The notes beneath the pieces were generated by a model. That model made no database searches and had not been told where the DNA came from. It saw only the letters and a list, made by a program, of their open reading frames with translations. DNA of 64,000 nucleotides, from the NCBI GenBank assembly GCA_002454195.1, contig DKIJ01000026.1, positions 3,865-67,864 of the forward strand, read 5' to 3'. A program made the position numbers and the translations under genes. This DNA is from Flavobacterium sp. UBA6721 (GTDB taxonomy: Bacteria; Bacteroidota; Bacteroidia; Flavobacteriales; Flavobacteriaceae). Numbering within the stretch: the first letter of the stretch is position 1; each line of letters begins with the position of its first letter. Positions 37,440 through 45,019 of this stretch are shown piece after piece.

Positions 37440-38352
37440 CTTGTTTACTTGTTTTATTAAAATCGACGATGTAGAATATGCCACCATAAAAAGTGTCTGA
37501 TTTTCCAACATTTCTTCCTTCGGCAACATAGTTGTAGCCTCCTATAAGAGATAATTCTGGAATTTTTTTGAACGTGTATTTAGAGTTAACACCGTATTTT
37601 ATTGCATTCATGGTGTTACTCGGGAAAGGCATGTTGTTTTTGGTAATGTCAAATCCCCCTGATTGTGTAACCCAATTGTCTATTACGAATTCAGCAATCA
37701 ATCTGTTGGAGCGATATCCTGTTCTAAAATTTACTGAAACAGCATCAGGCATATCTACTTCATTGGTATAATGAATTTCATTAGTGAGGTAGGAATTTCT
37801 ATCAATAGTAATATTGGCTCTTTTTATATAAGCCCCTGATACCGTTGTGAAAAAATTTCCTCTTTGAAAATCTCCCATTACTCTTAATGAAGCTGTTTTG
37901 CTTTGTAAGCCAATACTTAGTGGTAAATAGTCGGCAGTATAATCAGTGACCGGAGTCGAAAAGCTTCCTATGGCATATACGGAGTAGGTTGATTTACCAA
38001 TCGTTTTTTCAATAGGCATATATTTTACAGTCAGTGATAAATCCTGTATTTCTTTTTCTCCCTTCATAGTTCCTGCAGAAGCTTTTGTTGCTACATATGG
38101 AAGGTTAAAAAGGACGTTTAATTTGTCTGAAATACCATAATTACCCATAATCCCTAAGGATTGTGTAGATACCGTTCCCAGATTTAGATTTTTTCTTTTA
38201 AAAGTTCCTTCCCAATACTCGTTCCAACTACTGTATTGGTAGACTGTTCCAAAGCAAAAATTGTTTTTGCTCATCATAATGGCGTCAATGTCGGTTTGTG
38301 CTTGTATAAATAGGGGTAATATCAGCAGAAAACCCAGATAAATCTTTTTCAT
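37429..38352 (-). CDS. Outer-membrane beta-barrel protein, transporter-like
   Basis: A 307-residue exported protein (signal MKKIYLGFLLILPLFIQAQ). The mature part alternates short hydrophobic and polar stretches typical of amphipathic beta strands (LSLTVKYMPIEK, YSVYAIGSFSTPV, AIKYGVNSKYTF). Its N-terminal half (ISDKLNVLFNLPYVATKA) resembles the phenol-degradation MetA/DUF6850-type barrels. It ends in KTSKQDEK, not in the usual aromatic barrel residue. The downstream haloperoxidase-like gene overlaps it by 11 bases, so the two are probably made together. Confidence 0.65.
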   Translation of the reverse strand: MKKIYLGFLLILPLFIQAQTDIDAIMMSKNNFCFGTVYQYSSWNEYWEGTFKRKNLNLGTVSTQSLGIMGNYGISDKLNVLFNLPYVATKASAGTMKGEKEIQDLSLTVKYMPIEKTIGKSTYSVYAIGSFSTPVTDYTADYLPLSIGLQSKTASLRVMGDFQRGNFFTTVSGAYIKRANITIDRNSYLTNEIHYTNEVDMPDAVSVNFRTGYRSNRLIAEFVIDNWVTQSGGFDITKNNMPFPSNTMNAIKYGVNSKYTFKKIPELSLIGGYNYVAEGRNVGKSDTFYGGIFYIVDFNKTSKQDEK

Positions 38353-38421
38353 TAAAAATGGTTTTGGTTTAAAATTGTAATTTAATTGTTGAAATGAATC
38401 ATTTTATAAAATAACATTTAT

Positions 38422-39549
38422 TTAAAATCGAGTTGTAATACCTACGTTAATGGTGTAATCTGCAAATGCTGCGTCACCCTGAACATGAGTACCTGTGGTT
38501 ACAGAATTTTCTTTGTCAGTAACACTTTGAGTACGGTTACGAACTACTGCAAATGGTACTGATGCAAACAAGACTACTTTTTTGTATTCATAGTTTACAG
38601 AAGGCTCTACTGACCAGATATATCCCGGACGACGGAAATCGCCACTGCCACCCACAAGATCATGAACAGGAATACCTTCTAATCGGGCACCAGCTGCTAC
38701 AGACAATCCTTTTACTTGATTCACAGAATAGTTAAAACCTGCTCTAAACATATATTGATCAGGTACACTCATAATAGCTTCATTTGCCAATCTTGAACTT
38801 AAAGTTTCTCTATAAGTTCTTGTTCCGTTTTGTTCTCTTGGGTTACTCAAGTAATAGAAGTTACCATACATGCCAAAATTATCTTTGAATTTATAGAATG
38901 TATTTAGTTCCAGAGTTATTCCAGTACCTCCATCGCCTAATTGTATAGATTGATCAACAGTACGTAATTCATTGGTTCCGTCAGGTCCTACATTATGAAA
39001 ATAGTCTTTATAATTGTAATCTCCAGTAGCAAGTTTAAGACCTAATCCTAACTGGATATTGATTTTTTCGTTTTTTAGAGGGTCTAATAACCATCTGTAT
39101 ACTGCAAATCGGATATCACCTATTCCAAATGAACTTGTAGTGTTTCTTTCTCTTTTGACATAGGTTCCATTTACTAGCCCATGTTCATATAATGAAGATC
39201 TTACATTGTTTATAATTGGAATGTCTACCATTGCTGACCAACGATTATTAATTATTCTTGTTAATGAAAGATCTACTATAGTTGAATAATTAATAACTTC
39301 TGTTCCTAGACTTAATCTTTCTTCGTTTTCTGTTGTTCCTGAAAAATGTCTAAAAGATCTAAAATATCGACTACCCGCTGTGAATTGCCATTGAGAAACA
39401 TTGGTGCTGTCAGTATGTACCATCATGCAGCTTGTTGCATTACCTTTTATGGCCACACAACCTTGTGCAGTAATTGTTTTTGAAGAAATTAAGGCAAGAA
39501 ATAATATGATGATATTTACTAAAATATGGTTTTGTGATTTTATTTTCAT
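38422..39549 (-). CDS. Outer-membrane beta-barrel protein, unknown function
   Basis: A 375-residue exported protein (signal about 1-28, ending TITAQG). The mature start GCVAIKGNATSCMMVHTDST has two Cys. The rest is repeated amphipathic strands (QWQFTAGSRYFRSFRHF, IVDLSLTRIINNRWSAMVDI, INIQLGLGLKLATGDYNY), ending in ...TINVGITTRF with a C-terminal Phe, which supports insertion as an outer-membrane barrel. It precedes the second barrel gene by 69 bases on the same strand and could be cotranscribed with it. The substrate is unknown. Confidence 0.68.
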   Translation of the reverse strand: MKIKSQNHILVNIIILFLALISSKTITAQGCVAIKGNATSCMMVHTDSTNVSQWQFTAGSRYFRSFRHFSGTTENEERLSLGTEVINYSTIVDLSLTRIINNRWSAMVDIPIINNVRSSLYEHGLVNGTYVKRERNTTSSFGIGDIRFAVYRWLLDPLKNEKINIQLGLGLKLATGDYNYKDYFHNVGPDGTNELRTVDQSIQLGDGGTGITLELNTFYKFKDNFGMYGNFYYLSNPREQNGTRTYRETLSSRLANEAIMSVPDQYMFRAGFNYSVNQVKGLSVAAGARLEGIPVHDLVGGSGDFRRPGYIWSVEPSVNYEYKKVVLFASVPFAVVRNRTQSVTDKENSVTTGTHVQGDAAFADYTINVGITTRF

Positions 39550-39679
39550 GTATATAGGATTAAATAGTCCATTCCATGGAAAATCTTTCTCATAGTTAAT
39601 ATATGAGAGGATTAGTGTGTTTCTAACTCATTGGTACACTCTAGTTGTGTTTGTTGTTTTTTAACAACAACATTGTGTG

Positions 39680-39703
39680 CCAAAATGTTAAGAAACATTT
39701 TGG
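39680..39703. other. 10-bp hairpin in the gap 39550-39831
   Basis: CCAAAATGTT (39680-39689) pairs perfectly with AACATTTTGG (39694-39703) around AAGA. The 282-base gap between the 179-residue gene and the barrel gene otherwise shows nothing recognisable. There is no T-tract, so it is not a standard terminator. Confidence 0.45.
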
Positions 39704-39831
39704 AATGATCTTGTAAATTGATTGAAATAGCTCATTTTGATTATCAATAAACTTAATAATCAGGTGTTATATGTCATTTCTCCGATATTTTCATCGCAGA
39801 ATTTAAACATATAAGCATGGTGCAAAGTGGA

Positions 39832-40371
39832 TTAAGCTATTATAGGAGGAGTGTAATGAATTGTTAAGAATCCATCAAGTAAAACATTATTAGGGTTTGA
39901 ATGCGATCTTATACTGTATGTGGCTATTAACGGTTTTGTTTCTAGCTCGTAATAATCATTAGAGATATAATCTTTAATGAAAGATTTCATCATTTTTTTT
40001 AATGGGCTATTACTTTTAGAGGACTCATTAAACAATTGACTTGCAATAATATTTTTTGCTTCATTGCTAATCACCTCATTATGTTTATTTCTTAAATAAT
40101 ATAAACTTAAGATATTGTTTTTAATCCTTTTTTTAAATATGTGATAACTTTTGTTTTCAATGGTTATGTTTTCATTGACATATTCAAAATCAGTGTCTTC
40201 GATAAAAGAATATAAAGAAGCATTGAGATGGATTACCTTAAATGCTGATGTATCATTTTTTTCCATAGAGGCTACCCATGCTTGCTCCTCTTGTTGGGCA
40301 AACATCAGATAATATCCAAGTACATTGTAAAATAATGTAGCGATTAGAAAAAGTGATGCAATTCTTTTCAT
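39832..40371 (-). CDS. Hypothetical exported or membrane-anchored protein
   Basis: A 179-residue protein with one N-terminal hydrophobic segment (about 5-25, LFLIATLFYNVLGYYLMFAQ), likely a signal peptide or anchor. The remainder is mixed alpha/beta with a basic region (KKMMKSFIKDYIS) and a C-terminus ending HYTPPIIA. I do not recognise a family. It is transcribed toward the two barrel genes from 461 bases upstream of the nearer one. Confidence 0.55.
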   Translation of the reverse strand: MKRIASLFLIATLFYNVLGYYLMFAQQEEQAWVASMEKNDTSAFKVIHLNASLYSFIEDTDFEYVNENITIENKSYHIFKKRIKNNILSLYYLRNKHNEVISNEAKNIIASQLFNESSKSNSPLKKMMKSFIKDYISNDYYELETKPLIATYSIRSHSNPNNVLLDGFLTIHYTPPIIA

Positions 40372-40597
40372 AGATGTCTAAAATAGAAAACTAATTTTAA
40401 GTTAAATGATTTTGATATAAAAACAGCGTAAAATCAAGTCGAAAAGGTTTTCGAAAATTGTATTTCCTTGGTTTGTGATTCCTTTTTTTGATTTAAGTAT
40501 GATATAATTGGTAAAAATGATTCTGAACTAGAAATCGAAATCCTTAGTTCAAAAACAGAAACAATAAACCGTCATATTTTATCCCAAAAAAGTTGCT

Positions 40598-40605
40598 TAT
40601 TTTTG
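40598..40605 (+). promoter_or_regulatory. bioF promoter, -7 box (near-leaderless)
   Basis: TATTTTTG fits TAnnTTTG and ends only 5 bases before the bioF ATG at 40611, so the transcript would begin at or next to the start codon. Confidence 0.55.
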
Positions 40606-40610
40606 GTGCT

Positions 40611-41765
40611 ATGAAAAAAATTCCCAAAAATCTTTCTAAGAAGCTTGAAATCCGTATGCAAAACAATGCATTGAGACAGTTGCCTTCAGAGAAAAAAAAT
40701 ATTGATTTTGCGTCCAATGACTATCTCGGATTATCTCAATCAGAAGCTGTTTTTCATGCAACCCATCAGTATTTAATTGAAAAGAAGAGGACTCAAAACG
40801 GGGCAACGGGTTCCCGATTGCTTTCGGGGAATCATAATTTATATAGTATAACAGAAGATTTTATTAGCAACTTTCATCAAGTTGAAAGTGCGTTGATTTT
40901 CAATTCGGGTTATGATGCCAATGTTGGTTTCTTTAGTTCCGTTCCTCAAAAAGGCGATTTGATTCTATATGATGAACTATGTCATGCTTCCATTCGCGAC
41001 GGAATCCAATTGTCTTATGCTAAAGCCTATAAATTCAATCACAATGATTTTGAAGATTTAGAAAAATTTATAGTTAAATTCCAATCTTCCAAATCCCAAA
41101 TTCCAACAAACATTTACATTGTTACTGAGAGTGTTTTTTCAATGGATGGCGATACACCAAATTTGGAAGAATTAGTTCATTTATCTGAAAAGCACAATTG
41201 CTATTTAGTACTTGACGAAGCCCATGCTTTAGGCGTTTTTGGTGTAAATGGGACAGGATTGGTTCAGCAGTTTGGCTTACAGCATAAGGTTTTCGCCCGA
41301 ATTATGACCTTCGGAAAAGGATTGGGATGTCATGGTGCAGCAGTTTTAGGTTCTGAAGATTTGAAAGAATATTTAGTCAATTTTGCCCGAAGTTTTATTT
41401 ATACTACAGGACTTTCACCTCATTCTGTAGCAACAATTTTAATTGCTTATCAGCATTTGGAAATCGAAAAGGAGAATATGCATTTGTTGAGAGAAAATAT
41501 CATTCATTTTAATCAGCAAAAGAATTTATTTGGTTTGAAACCCATCTTCGTTCGAAGTAAATCGGCAATACAATCGGCGATTATTCCCGGAAATGAGAAA
41601 GTGAAATGGATTGCTAAGCAAATTCAAGATAAAGGTTTTGATGTGAAAGCGATTCTTTCGCCTACTGTTCCCGAAGGTCAGGAAAGACTTCGTTTTTGTT
41701 TACATGCTTTTAATTCGAAGGAAGAAATAACCTCAGTAATCACTACTCTTTTAAATCTTCTGTAA
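40611..41765 (+). CDS. bioF: 8-Amino-7-oxononanoate synthase
   Basis: PLP enzyme that joins pimeloyl-thioester and alanine, the first step of biotin ring assembly. The 384 residues include FASNDYLGLS, GSRLLSGNHNLY, LDEAHALGVFG and the PLP lysine in FGKGLGCHGAA. The start is the ATG at 40611 (MKKIPKNLSK). Residues about 156-166 (KFQSSKSQIPTN) are encoded by a TTCCAAA-type repeat otherwise seen between genes. bioD and bioA lie 2.6 kb downstream, beyond an unrelated ECF operon. Confidence 0.94.
   Translation: MKKIPKNLSKKLEIRMQNNALRQLPSEKKNIDFASNDYLGLSQSEAVFHATHQYLIEKKRTQNGATGSRLLSGNHNLYSITEDFISNFHQVESALIFNSGYDANVGFFSSVPQKGDLILYDELCHASIRDGIQLSYAKAYKFNHNDFEDLEKFIVKFQSSKSQIPTNIYIVTESVFSMDGDTPNLEELVHLSEKHNCYLVLDEAHALGVFGVNGTGLVQQFGLQHKVFARIMTFGKGLGCHGAAVLGSEDLKEYLVNFARSFIYTTGLSPHSVATILIAYQHLEIEKENMHLLRENIIHFNQQKNLFGLKPIFVRSKSAIQSAIIPGNEKVKWIAKQIQDKGFDVKAILSPTVPEGQERLRFCLHAFNSKEEITSVITTLLNLL
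41076..41107 (+). repeat. TTCCAAAT-type repeat inside bioF
   Basis: The coding sequence here is a run of AAATTCCAA/TTCCAAATCCC/AAATTCCAAC words that matches the AATTCCAAATTCC motif between atpD and atpC (34828-34877). It is in frame and encodes part of a surface-type linker before the VTESVFSMDG strand. Confidence 0.5.
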
Positions 41766-41782
41766 AATTTTTTTGATTTTTT

Positions 41783-41815
41783 TGTAACGTTTTTTGTGTT
41801 TGGAATACTTATTAG
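41783..41815 (+). promoter_or_regulatory. Candidate ECF sigma-factor promoter of the TraB-sigma operon
   Basis: TGTAACG (41783-41789) followed about 15 bases later by GAATACTTATTAG (41803-41815) looks like an ECF -35 (GTAAC core) and -10 region. It differs from the housekeeping TTG/TAnnTTTG type seen elsewhere. Autoregulation by the sigma factor in this operon is an inference. Confidence 0.4.
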
Positions 41816-41837
41816 GTGTAAACAAAAAATTATAAAA

Positions 41838-42692
41838 ATGAAGAATATTTTAAAATCAGCTTTAATAGCAAGTTTAGTTTTAGTTGTAAATGTTGGGTTT
41901 GCACAAACCAACAAAGTTGAAAACTCATTACTTTGGGAAATTTCAGGAAATGGACTAAAAAAACCTTCTTATTTATTTGGAACCATTCATATGATGTGTG
42001 AAAATGATTTTGTTATCAAAGAAAAAGTGACAAAAGCATTTGATAAAACAGAAGAATTAGCATTAGAATTGGATTTTGATGATCCAATAGAATTACAAAA
42101 CATGCAAAAATTAGCCGTTGCATCCGTTCCATTGTCTCAAGCATTAACAAAGGAAGAATATTCAAAATTAGAAGCCTTACTCAAAAATACATTTTCATTG
42201 AATATTAAAGATTATGAAAATTATAATTTAATAGGCTTGATGAGTGTTGTTTTGATGAAGGAATTGAATTGTCCTCCAAAAATGTATGAATTTGAATTTC
42301 TGAAAATGGGAATGCAACGTAAAAGCATCATTCATGGGATGGAAAAAGTAGACGATCAAATTAAAGCCTTTGCTAATGCTTATGATAATAAGGAATTTAT
42401 TGAACAGTTAGCATTATATGATAGTACTCCTTTTAATGAACTGGTTGGTATTTATAAAAAAGAAGATCTAAACCAACTTTTTAGTTTGTCTACGGATAAA
42501 AAATATATGGATAAAGAAGAGCAAAATTTCATGTTAGATTCCAGAAATAAAAAATGGATTACTAAAATGCCTGAAATGATGCAACAGCATAGTGTTTTCT
42601 TTGCGGTGGGTGCTGCACACTTACCAGGTGATAATGGATTAATTAATTTATTGCGCCAAGCGGGATATACCGTAACCTCTATCAAAAATTAG
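41838..42692 (+). CDS. TraB/GumN family protein
   Basis: A 284-residue exported protein (signal MKNILKSALIASLVLVVNVG, ending FAQ). The core LLWEISGNGLKKPSYLFGTI, followed by HMM, and the later FFAVGAAHLPGDNGLINLLR are the two conserved GXXH/H-containing segments of the TraB/GumN (erythromycin-esterase/Tiki-like) fold, which in Tiki proteins bind a metal for proteolysis. The start is the ATG at 41838. It is the first gene of an operon with an ECF sigma factor 5 bases downstream. Confidence 0.85.
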   Translation: MKNILKSALIASLVLVVNVGFAQTNKVENSLLWEISGNGLKKPSYLFGTIHMMCENDFVIKEKVTKAFDKTEELALELDFDDPIELQNMQKLAVASVPLSQALTKEEYSKLEALLKNTFSLNIKDYENYNLIGLMSVVLMKELNCPPKMYEFEFLKMGMQRKSIIHGMEKVDDQIKAFANAYDNKEFIEQLALYDSTPFNELVGIYKKEDLNQLFSLSTDKKYMDKEEQNFMLDSRNKKWITKMPEMMQQHSVFFAVGAAHLPGDNGLINLLRQAGYTVTSIKN

Positions 42693-42697
42693 TCGTT

Positions 42698-43201
42698 TTG
42701 AAAGTTAAAGAACAAGCATTTTTAGATCGGATAGAACAGCATAAAGGAATTCTTTTTAAAGTTTCCAAAATGTACATGGATAATAAAGCCGATCAGGAGG
42801 ATTTGTTTCAAGAAATTGTTTGTCAGTTGTGGAAAGCTTTTGATTCGTTTAAAGGTGATAGCCAATTTTCTACTTGGATGTATCGTGTTGCTATCAATAC
42901 TGCAATCGTATTCTTAAAAAAGGAAAAACGGAAAGTGGATAAATATGAATTATCTTCTACCAATATTCGTGAGGATGAAAGCGATGTTGATGAAAAAGAA
43001 AAACAAATTGAACTTTTTTATAAAGCAGTTCAACAACTCGAAAAAATTGATAAAGCCATTATTTTCTATCAACTGGAAGGGTTTTCCCATAGAGAGATTG
43101 GGGAAAGTTTAGGAATCTCCGAGGGGAATGCCAGAGTAAAATTAAATAGAGCAAAAGAAAAATTAAAAGAAATAATAAAAAATCAAGGATATGGATTTTA
43201 A
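42698..43201 (+). CDS. ECF-type RNA polymerase sigma factor
   Basis: A 167-residue sigma-70 family factor. Region 2 (about 18-85) contains MYMDNKADQEDLFQEIVCQL and FSTWMYRVAINTAIVFLKKE; region 4 (about 115-165) contains FYQLEGFSHREIGESLGISE, followed by GNARVKLNRAKEKL. The start is a TTG, 5 bases after the TraB-like stop; the next ATG (codon 25) would remove part of region 2. The gene downstream overlaps its end by 11 bases and may encode its membrane partner. Confidence 0.9.
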   Translation: MKVKEQAFLDRIEQHKGILFKVSKMYMDNKADQEDLFQEIVCQLWKAFDSFKGDSQFSTWMYRVAINTAIVFLKKEKRKVDKYELSSTNIREDESDVDEKEKQIELFYKAVQQLEKIDKAIIFYQLEGFSHREIGESLGISEGNARVKLNRAKEKLKEIIKNQGYGF

Positions 43202-43802
43202 CGATATACAAAATGCTTGGAATAATGATAAGAATGAAAATATCAAACTTCCAGAAAATTTAGAAAAAATTCAATCGGCTAATACACCTTTGGAAAAGAT
43301 TCGAAAGAACTTGAAAAATGAGTTTTACATGCAGGTACTTTCTATTGTGTTTGTTGGTTTTGTGCCATTCTTTGGAGGTCTTCCTCAGTCAATGGTTACT
43401 CCCTTTTATTTGTTGTTTAGTATGTTTGTAGCAGTGAGTATTTATTATCTGGTAAAATTGTTTTTGTTTTACAAAAGACTCAATAGGGTTACATTAAACA
43501 CTAAGGATAGTTTGTATGAAACGTATTTTGACATTCGATTGAATATGGAATTGTATAAAACATTTGGGTTTGCATTAACGCCATTCTTGGTTTTATATTT
43601 ATTAGGTTATTTCTATTTTGAAATGTCTAAACATCAAACAATAGTGTTTACTAATTTGCAAAATACTCATCTAATAGGAATGTTTATTGTTATTGCGTTT
43701 AGTATTTTGTTTATGGGTATAGTTTTAGAATGGTGGGTGCATTATTTCTATGGAAAATATGCTAAAGAAATTAGGAAAGTTTTAGATGAATTAAAAGAAT
43801 AA
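43191..43802 (+). CDS. Membrane protein, possible anti-sigma partner
   Basis: A 203-residue protein. The N-terminal cytoplasmic part (about 1-50: MDFNDIQNAWNNDKNENIKL, TPLEKIRKNLKNEF) precedes four hydrophobic helices (about 54-70, 78-95, 128-144, 158-180). The layout of a short cytosolic segment then helices, together with the 11-base overlap with the sigma gene, suggests an anti-sigma role. No ZAS-type zinc motif (HxxxCxxC) is seen, so it is not a standard zinc anti-sigma factor. Confidence 0.6.
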   Translation: MDFNDIQNAWNNDKNENIKLPENLEKIQSANTPLEKIRKNLKNEFYMQVLSIVFVGFVPFFGGLPQSMVTPFYLLFSMFVAVSIYYLVKLFLFYKRLNRVTLNTKDSLYETYFDIRLNMELYKTFGFALTPFLVLYLLGYFYFEMSKHQTIVFTNLQNTHLIGMFIVIAFSILFMGIVLEWWVHYFYGKYAKEIRKVLDELKE

Positions 43803-43804
43803 AA

Positions 43805-43834
43805 ATTAGCCCGTCAATCTTGATGGGCTTTTTC
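43805..43834 (+). terminator. Terminator after the sigma operon
   Basis: AGCCCGTCA-atct-TGATGGGCT forms a 9-bp stem with one G-T pair, followed by a T-run. It lies before the ATG at 43874, so the frame reading through it upstream is not used as the next gene's start. Confidence 0.85.
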
Positions 43835-43873
43835 ATTACTAAACATTATTTATTTAGTAATTTAGTGCCACTT

Positions 43874-44284
43874 ATGGAAGAAACAAAATTTAAAGAAATT
43901 GCCAACTATCAATATAGCTCGGAAGCTCTAATTTTTAAAGGGAAATTAGAGTCGGAAGGTATTGAGGTTTATTTAATAGATAATAATATTATTGATGCTA
44001 ATCCTTTGTATAGTACCGCTGTGGGAGGGGTGAAGCTTCTGGTTTCTGAACAAGACTTTGCTAAAGCAAAGGAAATCCTTTCTCAGGTTTCTGAGTATTC
44101 TTTAGATGATCAAAATGAATTGATGAAATGCCCAAAATGTGGAACTCCACAAATTAATATGGTCACTTCAATAAAAAGTTTTAAATCTTTATTCGTTTAT
44201 GTTATATCAATTTTAATTGGATTTATCCCGTTTTATTCGAAACATAAATACAAATGCAATAGCTGCAATTTTGAATTTGATTAA
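43874..44284 (+). CDS. DUF2007-type protein with a split zinc ribbon and membrane hairpin
   Basis: A 136-residue protein. The N-terminal DUF2007-like signal-transducing domain (about 1-75) has IANYQYSSEALIFKGKLESE, GVKLLVSEQDFAKAKEILSQ. The C-terminal part has CPKCG (about 87-91), a hydrophobic helix (about 107-123, LFVYVISILIGFIPFY) and CNSC (about 130-133). The two halves of the zinc ribbon are thus separated by a membrane segment. The start ATG at 43874 follows a terminator at 43805-43834. Confidence 0.72.
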   Translation: MEETKFKEIANYQYSSEALIFKGKLESEGIEVYLIDNNIIDANPLYSTAVGGVKLLVSEQDFAKAKEILSQVSEYSLDDQNELMKCPKCGTPQINMVTSIKSFKSLFVYVISILIGFIPFYSKHKYKCNSCNFEFD

Positions 44285-44311
44285 TTGAACTGTTGCCTAA
44301 AAGTTAATTTG

Positions 44312-44342
44312 TTGGGTACTTAAACTTTCTTTACGACCTTTG
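44312..44342 (+). promoter_or_regulatory. bioD-bioA promoter
   Basis: TTG (44312-44314) and GACCTTTG (44335-44342, one mismatch from TAnnTTTG) are separated by 20 bases. The leader to bioD would be about 12 bases. Confidence 0.5.
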
Positions 44343-44358
44343 TGCCCAAATATAAACT

Positions 44359-44979
44359 ATGAAATTATTTATTACTGGAATCGGTACTGATGTGGGTAAA
44401 ACCATAGCTTCGGCAATTATAACAGAAGCTTTAGAGGCTGATTATTGGAAACCTATTCAGGCAGGCGATTTGGCCACTTCAGACAGTCATAAGATTAAAG
44501 CGTATTTATCGAATGAAAATACCGTAATTCACCCAAACAGCTATGCTTTGAATACTCCGGCGAGTCCACATCTGGCTGCCGAATTGGATAATGTGCTTAT
44601 TGATATTAATCAAATTATTGAGCCTGTAACAGAAAATCATTTGGTGATAGAAGGAGCAGGAGGAATTTTTGTGCCCATAAATGATACAGAAACTATTGTT
44701 GATTTGATTCAGCCAGATTATAAAGTAATCGTGGTTTCCCGTCATTATTTAGGCAGTATCAATCATACTTTGTTGACTATCGAAGCTTTGCAAAGTCGAA
44801 AAATTACTATTGCGGGTATACTCTTTAACGGAAAGGAAAATCAAGCAACTGAATCTGTAATTTTGAAAAAAACAGGAATCAATTGCATTGGAAGAATCGA
44901 GGAAGAGCCTTATTTTGATCAAAATGTAATTCGTGAATATGCCGATTTGTTTCGAGACGAGCTGTTGAAACTTCAATAG
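44359..44979 (+). CDS. bioD: Dethiobiotin synthase
   Basis: ATP-dependent carboxylase closing the ureido ring of dethiobiotin. The 206 residues begin with the P-loop GIGTDVGKT (7-15), and contain the YWKPIQAGD substrate loop and VIEGAGGIFVPI. It is the first gene of bioD-bioA-ketoacyl synthase, with 40 bases to bioA. Confidence 0.96.
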   Translation: MKLFITGIGTDVGKTIASAIITEALEADYWKPIQAGDLATSDSHKIKAYLSNENTVIHPNSYALNTPASPHLAAELDNVLIDINQIIEPVTENHLVIEGAGGIFVPINDTETIVDLIQPDYKVIVVSRHYLGSINHTLLTIEALQSRKITIAGILFNGKENQATESVILKKTGINCIGRIEEEPYFDQNVIREYADLFRDELLKLQ

Positions 44980-45019
44980 CGATTTCAAAAATCAATAGCA
45001 ATTTCAAATCTGAACTCAA

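Noticed and set aside
43820..43873. Upstream extension of the DUF2007-type gene
   Set aside because: The extension starts inside the terminator hairpin of the sigma operon, and the family N-terminus begins at 43874.
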